A stretch of DNA of 32,191 nucleotides. It comes from Gemmatimonadota bacterium (GTDB taxonomy: Bacteria; Gemmatimonadota; Gemmatimonadetes; Gemmatimonadales; Gemmatimonadaceae). Below the pieces are notes generated by a model. It saw nothing but the letters and a program-made list of their open reading frames with translations, had not been told where the DNA came from and ran no database searches. The translations under genes were made by a program, and so were the position numbers. The stretch lies in contig QHVE01000020.1 in the NCBI GenBank assembly GCA_003223455.1, forward strand, positions 155,492-187,682. Reading direction: 5' to 3'. Shown here piece after piece: positions 8,162-16,244 of the stretch (position 1 is the first letter of the stretch; every line of letters starts with the position of its first letter).

Positions 8162-9359
8162 GCGTGCCGTCGTTCGAGAGAGTGACAAATTCCCTGGCGC
8201 CGCTCGCCTGGGCGGCCTTTTTCTGCTTGCTCAGCGATTGTTCGCGGAGCGCGAACTCCACGGCGCGACCTTCGCCGCGAAGTCGTGCCGCCTCTTCCAT
8301 GATACGCTCCAGGGGAACCTCGTCTGCGCCGGAGATCCAGTAGTCCGCTCCCGCCTCCGTCGCTCGCATCAGTCCCTTCGCTCGCAGCAGCTCGCCGAGT
8401 ACGACGTCGCCCATGCCGAACCCCAGCGCGGGGAGGTCGGCGCCGCCGAGCGACTGCAGCAGCGTGTCGTATCGGCCGCCGCCACAGATGGCGCGGAACT
8501 CCCCCGAGCGGTCGAACAGCTCGAAGACGATCCCGGTGTAGTACGCCAGTCCGCGCACGATCGACAGATCGACCCGCAGCCACGATGTGTCGCCGCCGAG
8601 CAGCGCCGGCACGTAGCGCAGAAAGGCACCGAACTCGTCGACGATCGCCGCGGACGGTGTACCGCCGAGGCGCGACGCGATCTCGTCGAAGCCCACGTCG
8701 GCGATCGTGACGATGCGTTCCACCGCCGATGCGGGCACACCGAGTGCCGCGAGCTTCTCCGCTGAGACCTGCGCGGGCTGGCGCTCCAGCTTGTCGATCA
8801 CGCCGTAGACGCCCGGGACTGAGTCGGTCGGCACACCGAGCGATTCCAGAAATGCCTGCAGGATCCGCCGGTCCGAGACGCGCACCACGACGTCGCGCGA
8901 CGACAGCCCGAAGGCACGCATGATGTCGACGGCGCACGACACCAGTTCGGCGTCGGCGGCCACCTCGGACGCCCCGAAGATGTCGACGTTGAGCTGGTAG
9001 TGCTCGCGAAGGCGTCCTTTCTGCTGCCGCTCATACCGGAACAGTTGCGGCATCGAGAACCACCGCACCGGCTTGCGGAGCGCGTTGGCGCGCGCGCCGA
9101 CCATGCGGGCGACCGTCGGCGTCATCTCGGGGCGCAGCGCGACCTCTCGGCCGCCCTTGTCGACGAAGTTGTAGAGCTGTCCGACGATCTCCTCGCCGCT
9201 CTTTCGCGTATAGAGCTCGAGCGGCTCGAGCGGGGGTCCGTCGTACTCCACGAAGGCGTATCGGCGCGCGACGTCACGCCACGTCGCCATGATGAAGGCG
9301 CGCTCGGCGAGCTCCTGTGGATAGAAGTCGCGAAAGCCGGGGAGGGCGCCCTTGAACAT
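8154..9359 (-). CDS. hisS: Histidyl-tRNA synthetase, short C-terminus
   Basis: This class II synthetase charges tRNA-His. The 401-residue product opens with GALPGFRDFYPQELA. It has motif 2 (VRWFSMPQLFRYERQQKGRLREHYQLNVD) and both histidine-binding blocks, RGLAYYTGIVFE and GGGRYD. Their presence argues for a real HisRS rather than the paralogue HisZ. The anticodon-binding domain ends early, at REFVTLSNDGTHG. Family members usually continue about 20-25 residues after this point, with a strand carrying the V-x-V-K-D-L-x-T-G-E-type block. The ATG at 9359 lies 9 bases from the folC stop, and a -10 element sits six bases before it, so hisS can probably be transcribed without a leader as well as from accD. 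Confidence 0.95.
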   Translation of the reverse strand: MFKGALPGFRDFYPQELAERAFIMATWRDVARRYAFVEYDGPPLEPLELYTRKSGEEIVGQLYNFVDKGGREVALRPEMTPTVARMVGARANALRKPVRWFSMPQLFRYERQQKGRLREHYQLNVDIFGASEVAADAELVSCAVDIMRAFGLSSRDVVVRVSDRRILQAFLESLGVPTDSVPGVYGVIDKLERQPAQVSAEKLAALGVPASAVERIVTIADVGFDEIASRLGGTPSAAIVDEFGAFLRYVPALLGGDTSWLRVDLSIVRGLAYYTGIVFELFDRSGEFRAICGGGRYDTLLQSLGGADLPALGFGMGDVVLGELLRAKGLMRATEAGADYWISGADEVPLERIMEEAARLRGEGRAVEFALREQSLSKQKKAAQASGAREFVTLSNDGTHG

Positions 9360-9365
9360 TCAGCT

Positions 9366-9395
9366 AAGTTACCCGGAGAGCGGAGACACCTGCAA
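9366..9395 (-). promoter_or_regulatory. Candidate internal hisS promoter, leaderless geometry
   Basis: On the minus strand TTGCAG (9395-9390) and TAACTT (9371-9366) are 18 bases apart. Six bases (agctga) separate the -10 box from the ATG at 9359. The -10 box contains the folC stop codon TAA, so the promoter overlaps the end of folC. Confidence 0.45.
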
Positions 9396-10658
9396 GCGCG
9401 CCATGGCGTCGCCGACGGTGTGAAAGGAGCCCGTGACGAGCGTCGTCTCGTCGCGCGACGACGCTTCGACGAGCGCGGCGTCGAAGTCGGCCACCTCCGC
9501 CACCTCCGCGCCGAGCATGGCGGCATGGCGTGCCGCCTCATGGATCGGCCACCGTCGACTGGCTGGTGCGGTGGGTGCGTCGGTGAGAATGAACCGCGTC
9601 GCAACGGGCTGCAGCGCGTCGATCATCGCACGCCAGTCCTTGTCCGCGAGCACACAGAGCAGCACCGCGACGCGCCGCCCACCCTCGACCGACGACAGTG
9701 TGGAAGCGAGCGTGCGTGCGCCGTCCGGGTTGTGCGCGACGTCGAAAATCCAGCGCCCCTCGCGCTGAAAGCGTCCGGGAAGCGAGATCGAGCTCGCGGC
9801 GCGGACGGCGTCGGCAAGCGTCGCCGCGTAGGGCGTCCCGGCGGCGTCGAGGAGCAGCAGGGTAAAGGCGAAGTTCGTCGCCTGATGACGGCCGAGCATC
9901 GGCGTGCACACCGTCGCGCGATCGCCGAGCGCTTCGAGGGTGAACGACGTACCCGCGCCATCGACGTGCACGTCGCCGATGCGCGACTCTTCGTGTGCGA
10001 TGCGAACCGCGCTCGCCCGGGCTTCCCGTGCGGCGTTCGCCAGCCACGCGGCCACCTCGGCCGAAGGCTCGCCGATCACCGCCGGGACCCCCGCCTTGAA
10101 GATCCCGGCCTTCTCGAGCGCGATCGAGTGAAGCGTCGAGCCCAGATACTCCATGTGATCGAAGCCGATCGAGGTGACGCCGGCCGCGCGAGGCCGCACG
10201 ACGTTCGTCGAGTCGAGCCGACCGCCGAGCCCTGTCTCGATCAGCGCCACGTCGGCACGTTCGCGTGCGAAGTGCAGAAAGGCCATCGCCGTCGTCGCTT
10301 CGAAGAACGATGCTTCGAGCCGCTCGATCGTCGGGGTCCACTGGTCGATGAAGTCGACCACCTCGCTCGCCGGAATCGCCGACCCGGCAACGACGATGCG
10401 CTCGCGAAAGTCGACGAGATGTGGCGACGTGTAGCGCGCGACTCGCAGCCCCTTCGCGCCGAGGATCGCGTCCGCCGTTGCGACGCAGCTTCCCTTGCCG
10501 TTCGTGCCGGCGATGTGGAGGGTCGGAACGGCGAGATGGGGATCCCCCATTTCGGCGAGCAACGCCTGCGTGCGCTCGAGACCGAACTTGAAGACACCTG
10601 TCGTGCGCGCGTACAGGTAGGCGAGCGCGCCCTCGTAATCGCTCAGGGTGACGTCCAC
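9369..10658 (-). CDS. folC: Folylpolyglutamate synthase / dihydrofolate synthase
   Basis: This Mur-ligase-type enzyme joins glutamate to dihydropteroate and extends the polyglutamate tail of folates, using ATP. The 429-residue protein has the N-terminal YEGALAYLYART and KFGLERTQALL blocks, the P-loop HIAGTNGKGS (48-57), YTSPHLVDFRERI, a second family block ALIETGLGGRLDSTNVV, and FDVAHNPDGA in the C-terminal domain. The GTG at 10658 lies inside the 3' end of accD, a 16-base overlap, and gives the usual N-terminus. accD-folC adjacency is a widespread bacterial arrangement (as in Escherichia coli). Whether both activities are present cannot be told from sequence; the dual name follows the family. 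Confidence 0.96.
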   Translation of the reverse strand: MDVTLSDYEGALAYLYARTTGVFKFGLERTQALLAEMGDPHLAVPTLHIAGTNGKGSCVATADAILGAKGLRVARYTSPHLVDFRERIVVAGSAIPASEVVDFIDQWTPTIERLEASFFEATTAMAFLHFARERADVALIETGLGGRLDSTNVVRPRAAGVTSIGFDHMEYLGSTLHSIALEKAGIFKAGVPAVIGEPSAEVAAWLANAAREARASAVRIAHEESRIGDVHVDGAGTSFTLEALGDRATVCTPMLGRHQATNFAFTLLLLDAAGTPYAATLADAVRAASSISLPGRFQREGRWIFDVAHNPDGARTLASTLSSVEGGRRVAVLLCVLADKDWRAMIDALQPVATRFILTDAPTAPASRRWPIHEAARHAAMLGAEVAEVADFDAALVEASSRDETTLVTGSFHTVGDAMARLQVSPLSG

Positions 10659-11506
10659 CCCGATGCCGCTGGCTTCCCGCTCATGTGCCGAAGCAGCTGA
10701 CTCACGGTTTGTTTGAGGTCGCGCCGGTGCACCACCTGGTCGAGCATCCCGTGGTCGAGGAGGAATTCCGCCGTCTGGAACCCCTCCGGAAGATCCTGAC
10801 CGAGCGTCTGCTTGATCACGCGCGGTCCCGCGAATCCGATCACCGCGCCGGGCTCGGCGAGGATCGCGTCACCGAGCATCGCGTAGCTCGCGCTCACGCC
10901 GCCGGTGGTCGGGTTGGTGAGGATCGCGATGTACGGGATGCGGCGTTCCGCCAGCTGCGCGAGCATGGCGCTCACCTTCGCCATCTGCATCAGCGAGAGC
11001 ACCCCCTCCTGCATGCGGGCGCCGCCCGACGCACAGACGACGATCAGCGGGTGCTTGCGCTCGAGCGAGCGCTGGCCGAGGCGGGCGATCTTCTCACCGA
11101 CCACGGAACCCATCGAGCCGCCCATGAACGCGAAGTCCATCACGCCGAGTCCGACCGGCAAGTCGGCCATCGTACCCGAGGCCGCCAGGAGCGCGTCGCC
11201 GTCACCCGCGTTCGTGGTCGCCTTTTTCAGGCGCGCCGGATACTCCGGGAAGCCCAGCGGGTCGGTGGACCTGATGTCGAGCTCGAGCTCCTCGATCGTG
11301 CCCTCGTCGAGCAGCAGGCTGCAGTACTCGTTCGCGCGGTAGCGACGGTGGTAGTCGCAGTTCGGGCAGACGTTGAAGTTGCGGACGAATTTCTCACGGA
11401 TGTCCGTGTGTCCGCACGCTTCACACTTCTCCCAGACGTCCGGCGGAATCTCGAGTCGCTCGCGCCGGGGCTGCCGCGGCTTCTTCTCCTTGCGGAACCA
11501 GGCCAT
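10643..11506 (-). CDS. accD: Acetyl-CoA carboxylase carboxyltransferase beta subunit
   Basis: This subunit, with AccA, moves the carboxyl group from carboxybiotin to acetyl-CoA, the committed step of fatty acid synthesis. The 287-residue protein carries the N-terminal zinc ribbon Cys28-x2-Cys31 and Cys47-x2-Cys50 (CEACGH, CPNC). The crotonase-like carboxyltransferase fold follows, with the blocks VMDFAFMGGSMGSVVGEKI, CASGGARMQEGVLSLMQMAK, TNPTTGGVSASYAMLGD and FAGPRVIKQT. ATG 11506 gives MAWFRKEKKP, like many AccD proteins. It is the first gene of the accD-folC-hisS run. A probable promoter with a palindrome between its boxes lies directly upstream, and the -10 is six bases from the ATG. A BCCP gene lies far away at 31755-32174; accA is not in the window. 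Confidence 0.97.
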   Translation of the reverse strand: MAWFRKEKKPRQPRRERLEIPPDVWEKCEACGHTDIREKFVRNFNVCPNCDYHRRYRANEYCSLLLDEGTIEELELDIRSTDPLGFPEYPARLKKATTNAGDGDALLAASGTMADLPVGLGVMDFAFMGGSMGSVVGEKIARLGQRSLERKHPLIVVCASGGARMQEGVLSLMQMAKVSAMLAQLAERRIPYIAILTNPTTGGVSASYAMLGDAILAEPGAVIGFAGPRVIKQTLGQDLPEGFQTAEFLLDHGMLDQVVHRRDLKQTVSQLLRHMSGKPAASGWTSP

Positions 11507-11512
11507 ACGGGC

Positions 11513-11541
11513 AATGTGACCGGGGTCACCGGACGGGGCAA
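11513..11541 (-). promoter_or_regulatory. Candidate accD promoter, leaderless geometry
   Basis: On the minus strand TTGCCC (11541-11536) and CACATT (11518-11513) are 17 bases apart, with six bases (gcccgt) before the accD ATG at 11506. The -10 departs from TANNNT at its first base, so this is the weakest of the set. Its position in the only gap before accD supports it. Confidence 0.35.
11516..11529. promoter_or_regulatory. Inverted repeat, possible operator of the accD operon
   Basis: GTGACC (11516-11521) and GGTCAC (11524-11529) form a perfect 6-base inverted repeat around two bases. It covers the spacer edge and the first part of the -10 box of the candidate accD promoter, where a repressor would block polymerase. 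No regulator gene is adjacent, so the ligand is unknown. Confidence 0.35.
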
Positions 11542-11553
11542 GGGATTGACGAG

Positions 11554-11569
11554 GCCGCGTCCCCGCGGC
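11554..11569 (-). terminator. GC hairpin after rodA, weak terminator candidate
   Basis: GCCGCG (11554-11559) and CGCGGC (11564-11569) form a 6-base stem with a four-base loop, about ten bases after the rodA stop at 11579. There is no T-run after it, so it may only slow polymerase or act with Rho. It lies between the end of the mre operon and the accD promoter. Confidence 0.3.
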
Positions 11570-11578
11570 GTTCGCGGA

Positions 11579-12832
11579 CTAGACGGCGAACGGACCCGTG
11601 CGGCCGCCCCGGCCTTCGGCCGAGATGCGCACGAGAATCCCCACCGCGATCCAGCTGGCGAGCATGAAGCTTCCGCCGTAGCTGAAGAAGGGGAGCGGAA
11701 TGCCGGTGATCGGCATGAGGTTCAGCGTCATGCCGACGTTGACGAGCACGTGCACGAACCAGCTCGCCAGCAGACCGAACGCAACGAGACTGCTGAACGA
11801 GTCGTTCGCGCGCTCGGCGATCTTCGTCACGCGAAGGAAGAGGAGCAGAAACAGCGTGAACGCGAGGAGCACGCCGATGAAGCCCAGCTCCTCCCCCACC
11901 ACGGCGAAGATGAAGTCGGTGTGCTGCGCCGGGAGAAAGGCGAGCCGCTTCTGCGGACCCTGGGTGAACCCGCGCCCGAACAATCCCCCGGACCCGATCG
12001 CGATCTGCGATTGCAGCACGTGGTATCCCGCGGCGCGACGGTCGATCTCCGGATTGAGAAAGACCAGGAGACGCTTCTGCTGGTACGGTGCGAGCCGATC
12101 CCAGATGATCGGCGCGAGCACGCCGAACACCACGTTGGTGACGGCGAGGAAGATTCCTTCATAGAGGTACGGCTTGTACCACAGCACGAGCGCCAGGAGC
12201 AGCAGGAACCACGCGCCCCACACCTGTACGCTGAATGTCAGGATCAGGCTCACCACCGGACTCGCCACGAGCACGAGGAGCGGCCACGACACGCCCGACC
12301 AGAAGAGCATGGCGAACGCGAAGCCGACGAACACGATCCCCGTGCCGAGATCGGGCTGCTTCATGATCAGCACCCACGGCACGCCGACCACGAGCGCTGG
12401 CTTCCACAGCTCGAGCAGCGACTTGGGCGGCTCCTTGAACGTCGAGAGCACCTTCGCCAACGCGAGCACCACCGTGATCTTCGCCAACTCCGACGGTTGG
12501 CCGATGCGGAACCCGCCGATGGCGAGCCAGCTCTTCGTGCTCGCCGCCGTACCCGCGCCTTTGCCCACGAAGAGGAGCAGGACGAGCATCGCTACGCTGA
12601 GGAAATACGCCGGCCACGTGAGCCAGTCGATCAGGCGTACCGAGCATCGCGAGGCGCCATACGCGGCCACGAGCGCGAGGCCGAACCAGACGAGCTGTGT
12701 CTTCCACAGGCGCGCGACTGCAGTGGGGATGTCCGTCTGGCCCGCCGAGTACACGATGGCGATACCGTAGATCGACAGCAGCAGGGCCACGATCACCAGT
12801 GGCCAGTCGATGGGGAACCGCTTCGTCGCCAT
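11579..12832 (-). CDS. rodA: Rod-shape-determining SEDS glycosyltransferase RodA
   Basis: This multi-pass membrane protein polymerises glycan strands from lipid II during cell elongation, in a complex with PBP2. The 417-residue product is strongly hydrophobic, with about ten membrane segments. It shows the SEDS blocks GGFRIGQPSELAKI (106-119), KQPDLGTGIVF (158-168), and the large loop FLNPEIDRRAAGYHVLQSQIAIGSGGLFGRGF. Asp264 in NPEID is at the position of the conserved SEDS catalytic aspartate. It ends with the GIPLPFFSYGGS block. The ATG at 12832 overlaps the mrdA stop as TGATG, so it is coupled to its PBP2 partner and is the last gene of the mre operon. FtsW is the alternative family member, but the mre context decides for RodA. 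Confidence 0.97.
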   Translation of the reverse strand: MATKRFPIDWPLVIVALLLSIYGIAIVYSAGQTDIPTAVARLWKTQLVWFGLALVAAYGASRCSVRLIDWLTWPAYFLSVAMLVLLLFVGKGAGTAASTKSWLAIGGFRIGQPSELAKITVVLALAKVLSTFKEPPKSLLELWKPALVVGVPWVLIMKQPDLGTGIVFVGFAFAMLFWSGVSWPLLVLVASPVVSLILTFSVQVWGAWFLLLLALVLWYKPYLYEGIFLAVTNVVFGVLAPIIWDRLAPYQQKRLLVFLNPEIDRRAAGYHVLQSQIAIGSGGLFGRGFTQGPQKRLAFLPAQHTDFIFAVVGEELGFIGVLLAFTLFLLLFLRVTKIAERANDSFSSLVAFGLLASWFVHVLVNVGMTLNLMPITGIPLPFFSYGGSFMLASWIAVGILVRISAEGRGGRTGPFAV

Positions 12833-14616
12833 CAGCCTTCGGTGGTGAGGTCGGACGAGATGGGGGTGACCTTGAGATAGTTCGCGATGATCGCCGAAGC
12901 GATTGCCGCCGCTCGCGTGCCGTGGCCGCCGAACTCGATCATCACCGCGACGACGATCTTCGGATCGTTGGCCGGCGCGAAACCGACGAACCAGGCGTGG
13001 TCGAGCTCCTTCCCGTTCTCGTCGAGCTGGCCCGACTGCGCCGTGCCCGTTTTCCCGGCGAGCTGGACGCCCTTGATCGCCGACCTGGAGGCGGTGCCTC
13101 CCTCGACCACACCGACCAGCGCGCCGCGCAGCTGATCCATCTGCTCGTCGCTGAGCTTCACGATCTGCACGCGCTCGGGCTTTCCACGAACGATCTCCGG
13201 CTTCGCCGCCGAACCGTCCGTCGCCAGCGCCGAGTAGAAGCGCGCCATGTTGAGGATCGTCTGCGAATTGTCCCCCTGCCCGATCGCCATGCTCAGCACG
13301 ATCGACTGGCTCCAGTTCTTGCCGTACTTGCGGTTGAAGTAGTCGATGCTCTCCGGGAAGCGCGGGCGCTTCTCTTCGGGCAGATCGATCCCTGCCTTGC
13401 TCTGCATGCCGAGACTCACGCCGCCCGCCACGAGACGCGCGAGACCGAGTCTGAGACCGAGCTGGTAGAAATACACGTCGCAGGACTTGGCGATGGCGCC
13501 CGAGAGCGGAAGGCTGCCATGGCCGCGCTTATCCCAGCAGCGGAAGTATCGGTTGCCGTACTGCATGCCACCCGTACACGGAATCGGCATCCGGTCGCTC
13601 ATCGTCACCGCCCCCATCTCGAGCCCGACCACCGTCGTGGCGAGCTTCCAGGTCGAGCCCGGTGGGTACGCACCCTGAAGCGCCTTGTTGTAGAGCGGGC
13701 GGCGAGGATCCGTGCGCAGCGAGTCGAAGTATGCGGCCGGCACGCCGCCGATGAAGCGATTGTAGTCCGGCGTCGGCGCGCTGTAGAGCGCGAGCACCGC
13801 GCCGGTCTTCGGTTCCATCGCGACGGCGCCGCCGATCAGCGAGTCGCCGAAGATTCCCGCGACGAATCGCTGCAGATCGAGATCGATGTTCGTGTAAAGC
13901 GGTGGCGCCGCAACGGGAAGCAGATCGGGTCGTGCAGAGCCCTGCCCCGCCACGACACGCCCGCGCGCGTCGACTTCCACGAACTGGCTGCCCTCCCGAC
14001 CACGAAGCTGGGTCTCGTACGCTCGCTCGAGTCCCTGCTTGCCGACCTGCTGGCCCGCCTTGTAATCCTCGTACTCCGGCTTGGCGAGCTCCGACTCGCT
14101 GATTTCTCCGGTATAACCGACGAACGGCGCGACGATCGGGCCGTCCGGATAGAATCTCCGCGGCGAGCTCTGGATGATGAGCCCGGGGAACTGCATCCGA
14201 TGCTCCTCCAGCACGCTCACCACGTCGAACGACGCGTCCGGGAGGATCACCGCTGGCCGGGCCGGGGCGCGACGGAAGCGTCGCACCGCCTGCTCGATCT
14301 GCGTGGGGGTGATGTTGATCGTCCCGCTGAGCCGCTGGAGCACGGCGCGCAGCGTGTCTTCCTTCTGCGCGAGCACGGACACCGAGTACCCGACCACGTT
14401 GTCGGCGATCGGCTTGCCGTTCCGGTCGTAGATGACGCCGCGCGGCGCGGGCAATGGCACCTCGCGCAGACGATTCGTCTCCGACTGCAGCCTGTACTCG
14501 GCGTGCTCGAGCACCTGTGTGCGGAAGAAACCCGCGCTCAGGAAAAGGATCACGGCCGCGACGATGACGTTGGCCGCAATGCCGCGGCGCCGGACGTCGT
14601 TCGGATGGAAGCTCAT
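12832..14616 (-). CDS. mrdA: Penicillin-binding protein 2 (elongasome transpeptidase)
   Basis: This monofunctional class B PBP cross-links new peptidoglycan during cell elongation, together with RodA. The 594-residue protein has an N-terminal membrane anchor (about 14-31), the pedestal region beginning RLREVPLPAPRGVIYDRNGKPIADN, and a C-terminal transpeptidase domain. The active-site serine and lysine are Ser321 and Lys324 in PPGSTWK. The second motif is Ser378-Cys-Asp, a form seen in PBP2 proteins, and the third is KTG at 522-524 (GKTGTAQSG). ATG 14616 gives MSFHPNDVRRRG just before the anchor and overlaps the mreD stop as ATGA. Longer readings from 15066 run through mreD and are not real. 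The stop is coupled to rodA by TGATG. Confidence 0.97.
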   Translation of the reverse strand: MSFHPNDVRRRGIAANVIVAAVILFLSAGFFRTQVLEHAEYRLQSETNRLREVPLPAPRGVIYDRNGKPIADNVVGYSVSVLAQKEDTLRAVLQRLSGTINITPTQIEQAVRRFRRAPARPAVILPDASFDVVSVLEEHRMQFPGLIIQSSPRRFYPDGPIVAPFVGYTGEISESELAKPEYEDYKAGQQVGKQGLERAYETQLRGREGSQFVEVDARGRVVAGQGSARPDLLPVAAPPLYTNIDLDLQRFVAGIFGDSLIGGAVAMEPKTGAVLALYSAPTPDYNRFIGGVPAAYFDSLRTDPRRPLYNKALQGAYPPGSTWKLATTVVGLEMGAVTMSDRMPIPCTGGMQYGNRYFRCWDKRGHGSLPLSGAIAKSCDVYFYQLGLRLGLARLVAGGVSLGMQSKAGIDLPEEKRPRFPESIDYFNRKYGKNWSQSIVLSMAIGQGDNSQTILNMARFYSALATDGSAAKPEIVRGKPERVQIVKLSDEQMDQLRGALVGVVEGGTASRSAIKGVQLAGKTGTAQSGQLDENGKELDHAWFVGFAPANDPKIVVAVMIEFGGHGTRAAAIASAIIANYLKVTPISSDLTTEG

Positions 14617-15101
14617 GCCGCTCTGGTCTCCAGCACCGGGCGGAGCGCCATGAGCGCGAGCACGCCGGCAACCGCGGTGACGAATGCAGACAGCGACGAC
14701 CACACGAGAATCTGCATCAGCAGCTCGGCGCCCTGCATCCGACGTTCGACGACATTCATCACCACTTCGTACACCCACTTCCCCAGAAAGAGGAAGAATC
14801 CGTTCAACAGCACGTGATCGGCGAAGAAGACGGCCTTCAGCTTCGACCAGCTGAAGCCGATGAGCGTCATCGCCAGCGCCCCGGCGCCGAACGCTCCGAG
14901 TGCGAGCGAGTCCGATGCCAGCCCGACGATGAACCCGATCATCGCCGCCACACCGGGCCGAACCCGAACGGCGGCGAGCAACAGTGCAATGATCAGGAAG
15001 TCCGCCGAGGCGCGCCAGGCAAGTAGCGGACGCAGCGTGTAATGCAGAAAGACGAGCACCGAGCACAGAAGCACGGTGCGAATGGTGGCGCCCCAGTTCA
15101 C
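14613..15101 (-). CDS. mreD: Rod-shape-determining protein MreD
   Basis: This small integral membrane protein of the elongasome links MreC with the other wall-elongation proteins. The 162-residue product is almost entirely hydrophobic, with about five membrane segments. The family-like stretch SADFLIIALLLAAVRVRPGVAAMIGFIVGLASDSLALGAFG occupies roughly residues 32-72; the acidic position in GLASDSL is typical. It begins with GTG at 15101, overlapping the mreC stop as GTGA, and ends overlapping the mrdA start as ATGA. Sequence conservation in this family is low, so the call rests on size, hydrophobicity and its fixed place between mreC and mrdA. Confidence 0.93.
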   Translation of the reverse strand: MNWGATIRTVLLCSVLVFLHYTLRPLLAWRASADFLIIALLLAAVRVRPGVAAMIGFIVGLASDSLALGAFGAGALAMTLIGFSWSKLKAVFFADHVLLNGFFLFLGKWVYEVVMNVVERRMQGAELLMQILVWSSLSAFVTAVAGVLALMALRPVLETRAA

Positions 15102-16237
15102 GGTCGTACCCTGGTAGTCGTATCTCGCCGCGCGCGCACTGCCGCCGAATCGGCGGGTCGAGGGGCGGCGCGCGGAACGACGGGCGCGCCGGGGATCGCC
15201 CGCGCGATCGAGTCGGCCACCCTCGCGGTGTCGCGTCCGGCCGAGTCCCTATACACCCGCACGGCCGAGTCGATCGCCGCGCGACGGGCGGCCGCCTCGG
15301 CCGAGGCCGCCTGCCTCGCCAGGGAGTCGCCCGCCGTCACGATGCGCTTCGTCGCCGAGTCCACCGGTCCGATCTCTGCCCAGACGTTCGTCAATCCCGA
15401 GGTCGCGCGCTGCGGCGTCAGCACCATGACCGAGCTGATCTCGGCAGGATTCACCGCGGGCCGCAGAAGGTACGTGCGCGCCCACGCCTCCGCGGTCTTG
15501 ACCTCGCCCAGAACCACGCCCACCGGGATGCCGCGCGGGTAGATGCCGCCGAGGCCCGAGCTGTACACCACGGCGCCGGGTTTGAGCGTGCTCCGGAAGG
15601 GCACGCCGCGAAGCTCGAGCAGCCAGCGCTCCGACGAGAGATACGACGACTGCGTGGCCGCCGCTCCGGTCTTCGCGAGGTGCGGCTGCACGATGCCGAA
15701 CGCGCTTCCGTCGGCGGACATCGCACTCACGCGGAAGTCGGGATGGGCGAAAAGAATCGCGATGCTCATCGTCGGGTCGACGGTCTGCACGACGCCCACC
15801 ACGCCCTCGGGGGCGACGACCAGGCTCCGCTCGCGAATCCCGGCTCGCGAGCCGGCACTCAGGGTGATCGTGAAGTCGTCGATGCGACCGCGTCCCTGGA
15901 GCGCCTGAGCCGGGATGAAGCCCCACTGCAGCTTGCTTCCCAGCCCGAGCAGGTGCCGGAGACGGTCGTTGTCCGATTCCAGCGTGGGGACGCGTGCCGC
16001 CGCCAGCGCGAGCGTGTCGCGCCGAAGCTCCTCGCGCTCGGCGGCCAGATATGCGCCTCGCCATTTCTCCGCGCTCTGTTGCAGCCGCACGAGTGGCGCG
16101 ACGAGCGACCGTCGGAGCGATCCCGCGACCGGCTCGCGCAGGTTCGGGGGCAGCACCATCGAGACCAGCGACAGCACGATGCACGCGCCGAACAGAACGA
16201 GGTCGAATCGGTTGGTGAACCGAGCTGCGCGTGCCAC
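15098..16237 (-). CDS. mreC: Rod-shape-determining protein MreC with repetitive C-terminal tail
   Basis: This periplasmic elongasome protein, anchored by one N-terminal segment (about 12-30), binds and activates PBP2. A coiled-coil stretch (about 50-97) precedes the beta-barrel core, seen as VVAPEGVVGVVQTVDPTMS, SSGLGGIYPRGIPVGVV and NPAEISSVMVL, which ends near residue 275. The 379-residue product is longer than a usual MreC of about 270-300. The extra ~100 residues (276-379) are low-complexity, rich in Ala, Arg, Asp and Ser. They contain eight Asp-Ser or Asp-Thr pairs at 293, 304, 323, 331, 336, 342, 363 and 372, most followed within 2-4 residues by Arg. GTG 16237 starts the gene seven bases after the mreB stop. 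The tail has no recognised domain. Confidence 0.95.
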   Translation of the reverse strand: MARAARFTNRFDLVLFGACIVLSLVSMVLPPNLREPVAGSLRRSLVAPLVRLQQSAEKWRGAYLAAEREELRRDTLALAAARVPTLESDNDRLRHLLGLGSKLQWGFIPAQALQGRGRIDDFTITLSAGSRAGIRERSLVVAPEGVVGVVQTVDPTMSIAILFAHPDFRVSAMSADGSAFGIVQPHLAKTGAAATQSSYLSSERWLLELRGVPFRSTLKPGAVVYSSGLGGIYPRGIPVGVVLGEVKTAEAWARTYLLRPAVNPAEISSVMVLTPQRATSGLTNVWAEIGPVDSATKRIVTAGDSLARQAASAEAAARRAAIDSAVRVYRDSAGRDTARVADSIARAIPGAPVVPRAAPRPADSAAVRARRDTTTRVRP

Positions 16238-16244
16238 CGGTGAC

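Noticed and set aside
9000-10700. A 566-codon plus-strand frame opposite hisS and folC
   Set aside because: Antisense shadow; it spans two real genes and has no domain features.
10685-12880. A 731-codon open frame on the plus strand opposite accD and rodA
   Set aside because: Composition is Arg/Glu/His-rich and has no family features; it mirrors minus-strand genes with clear homology. Such long antisense frames are expected in GC-rich DNA.
12697-14817. A 706-codon plus-strand frame opposite mrdA
   Set aside because: It is the antisense shadow of PBP2; the minus strand has all catalytic motifs.
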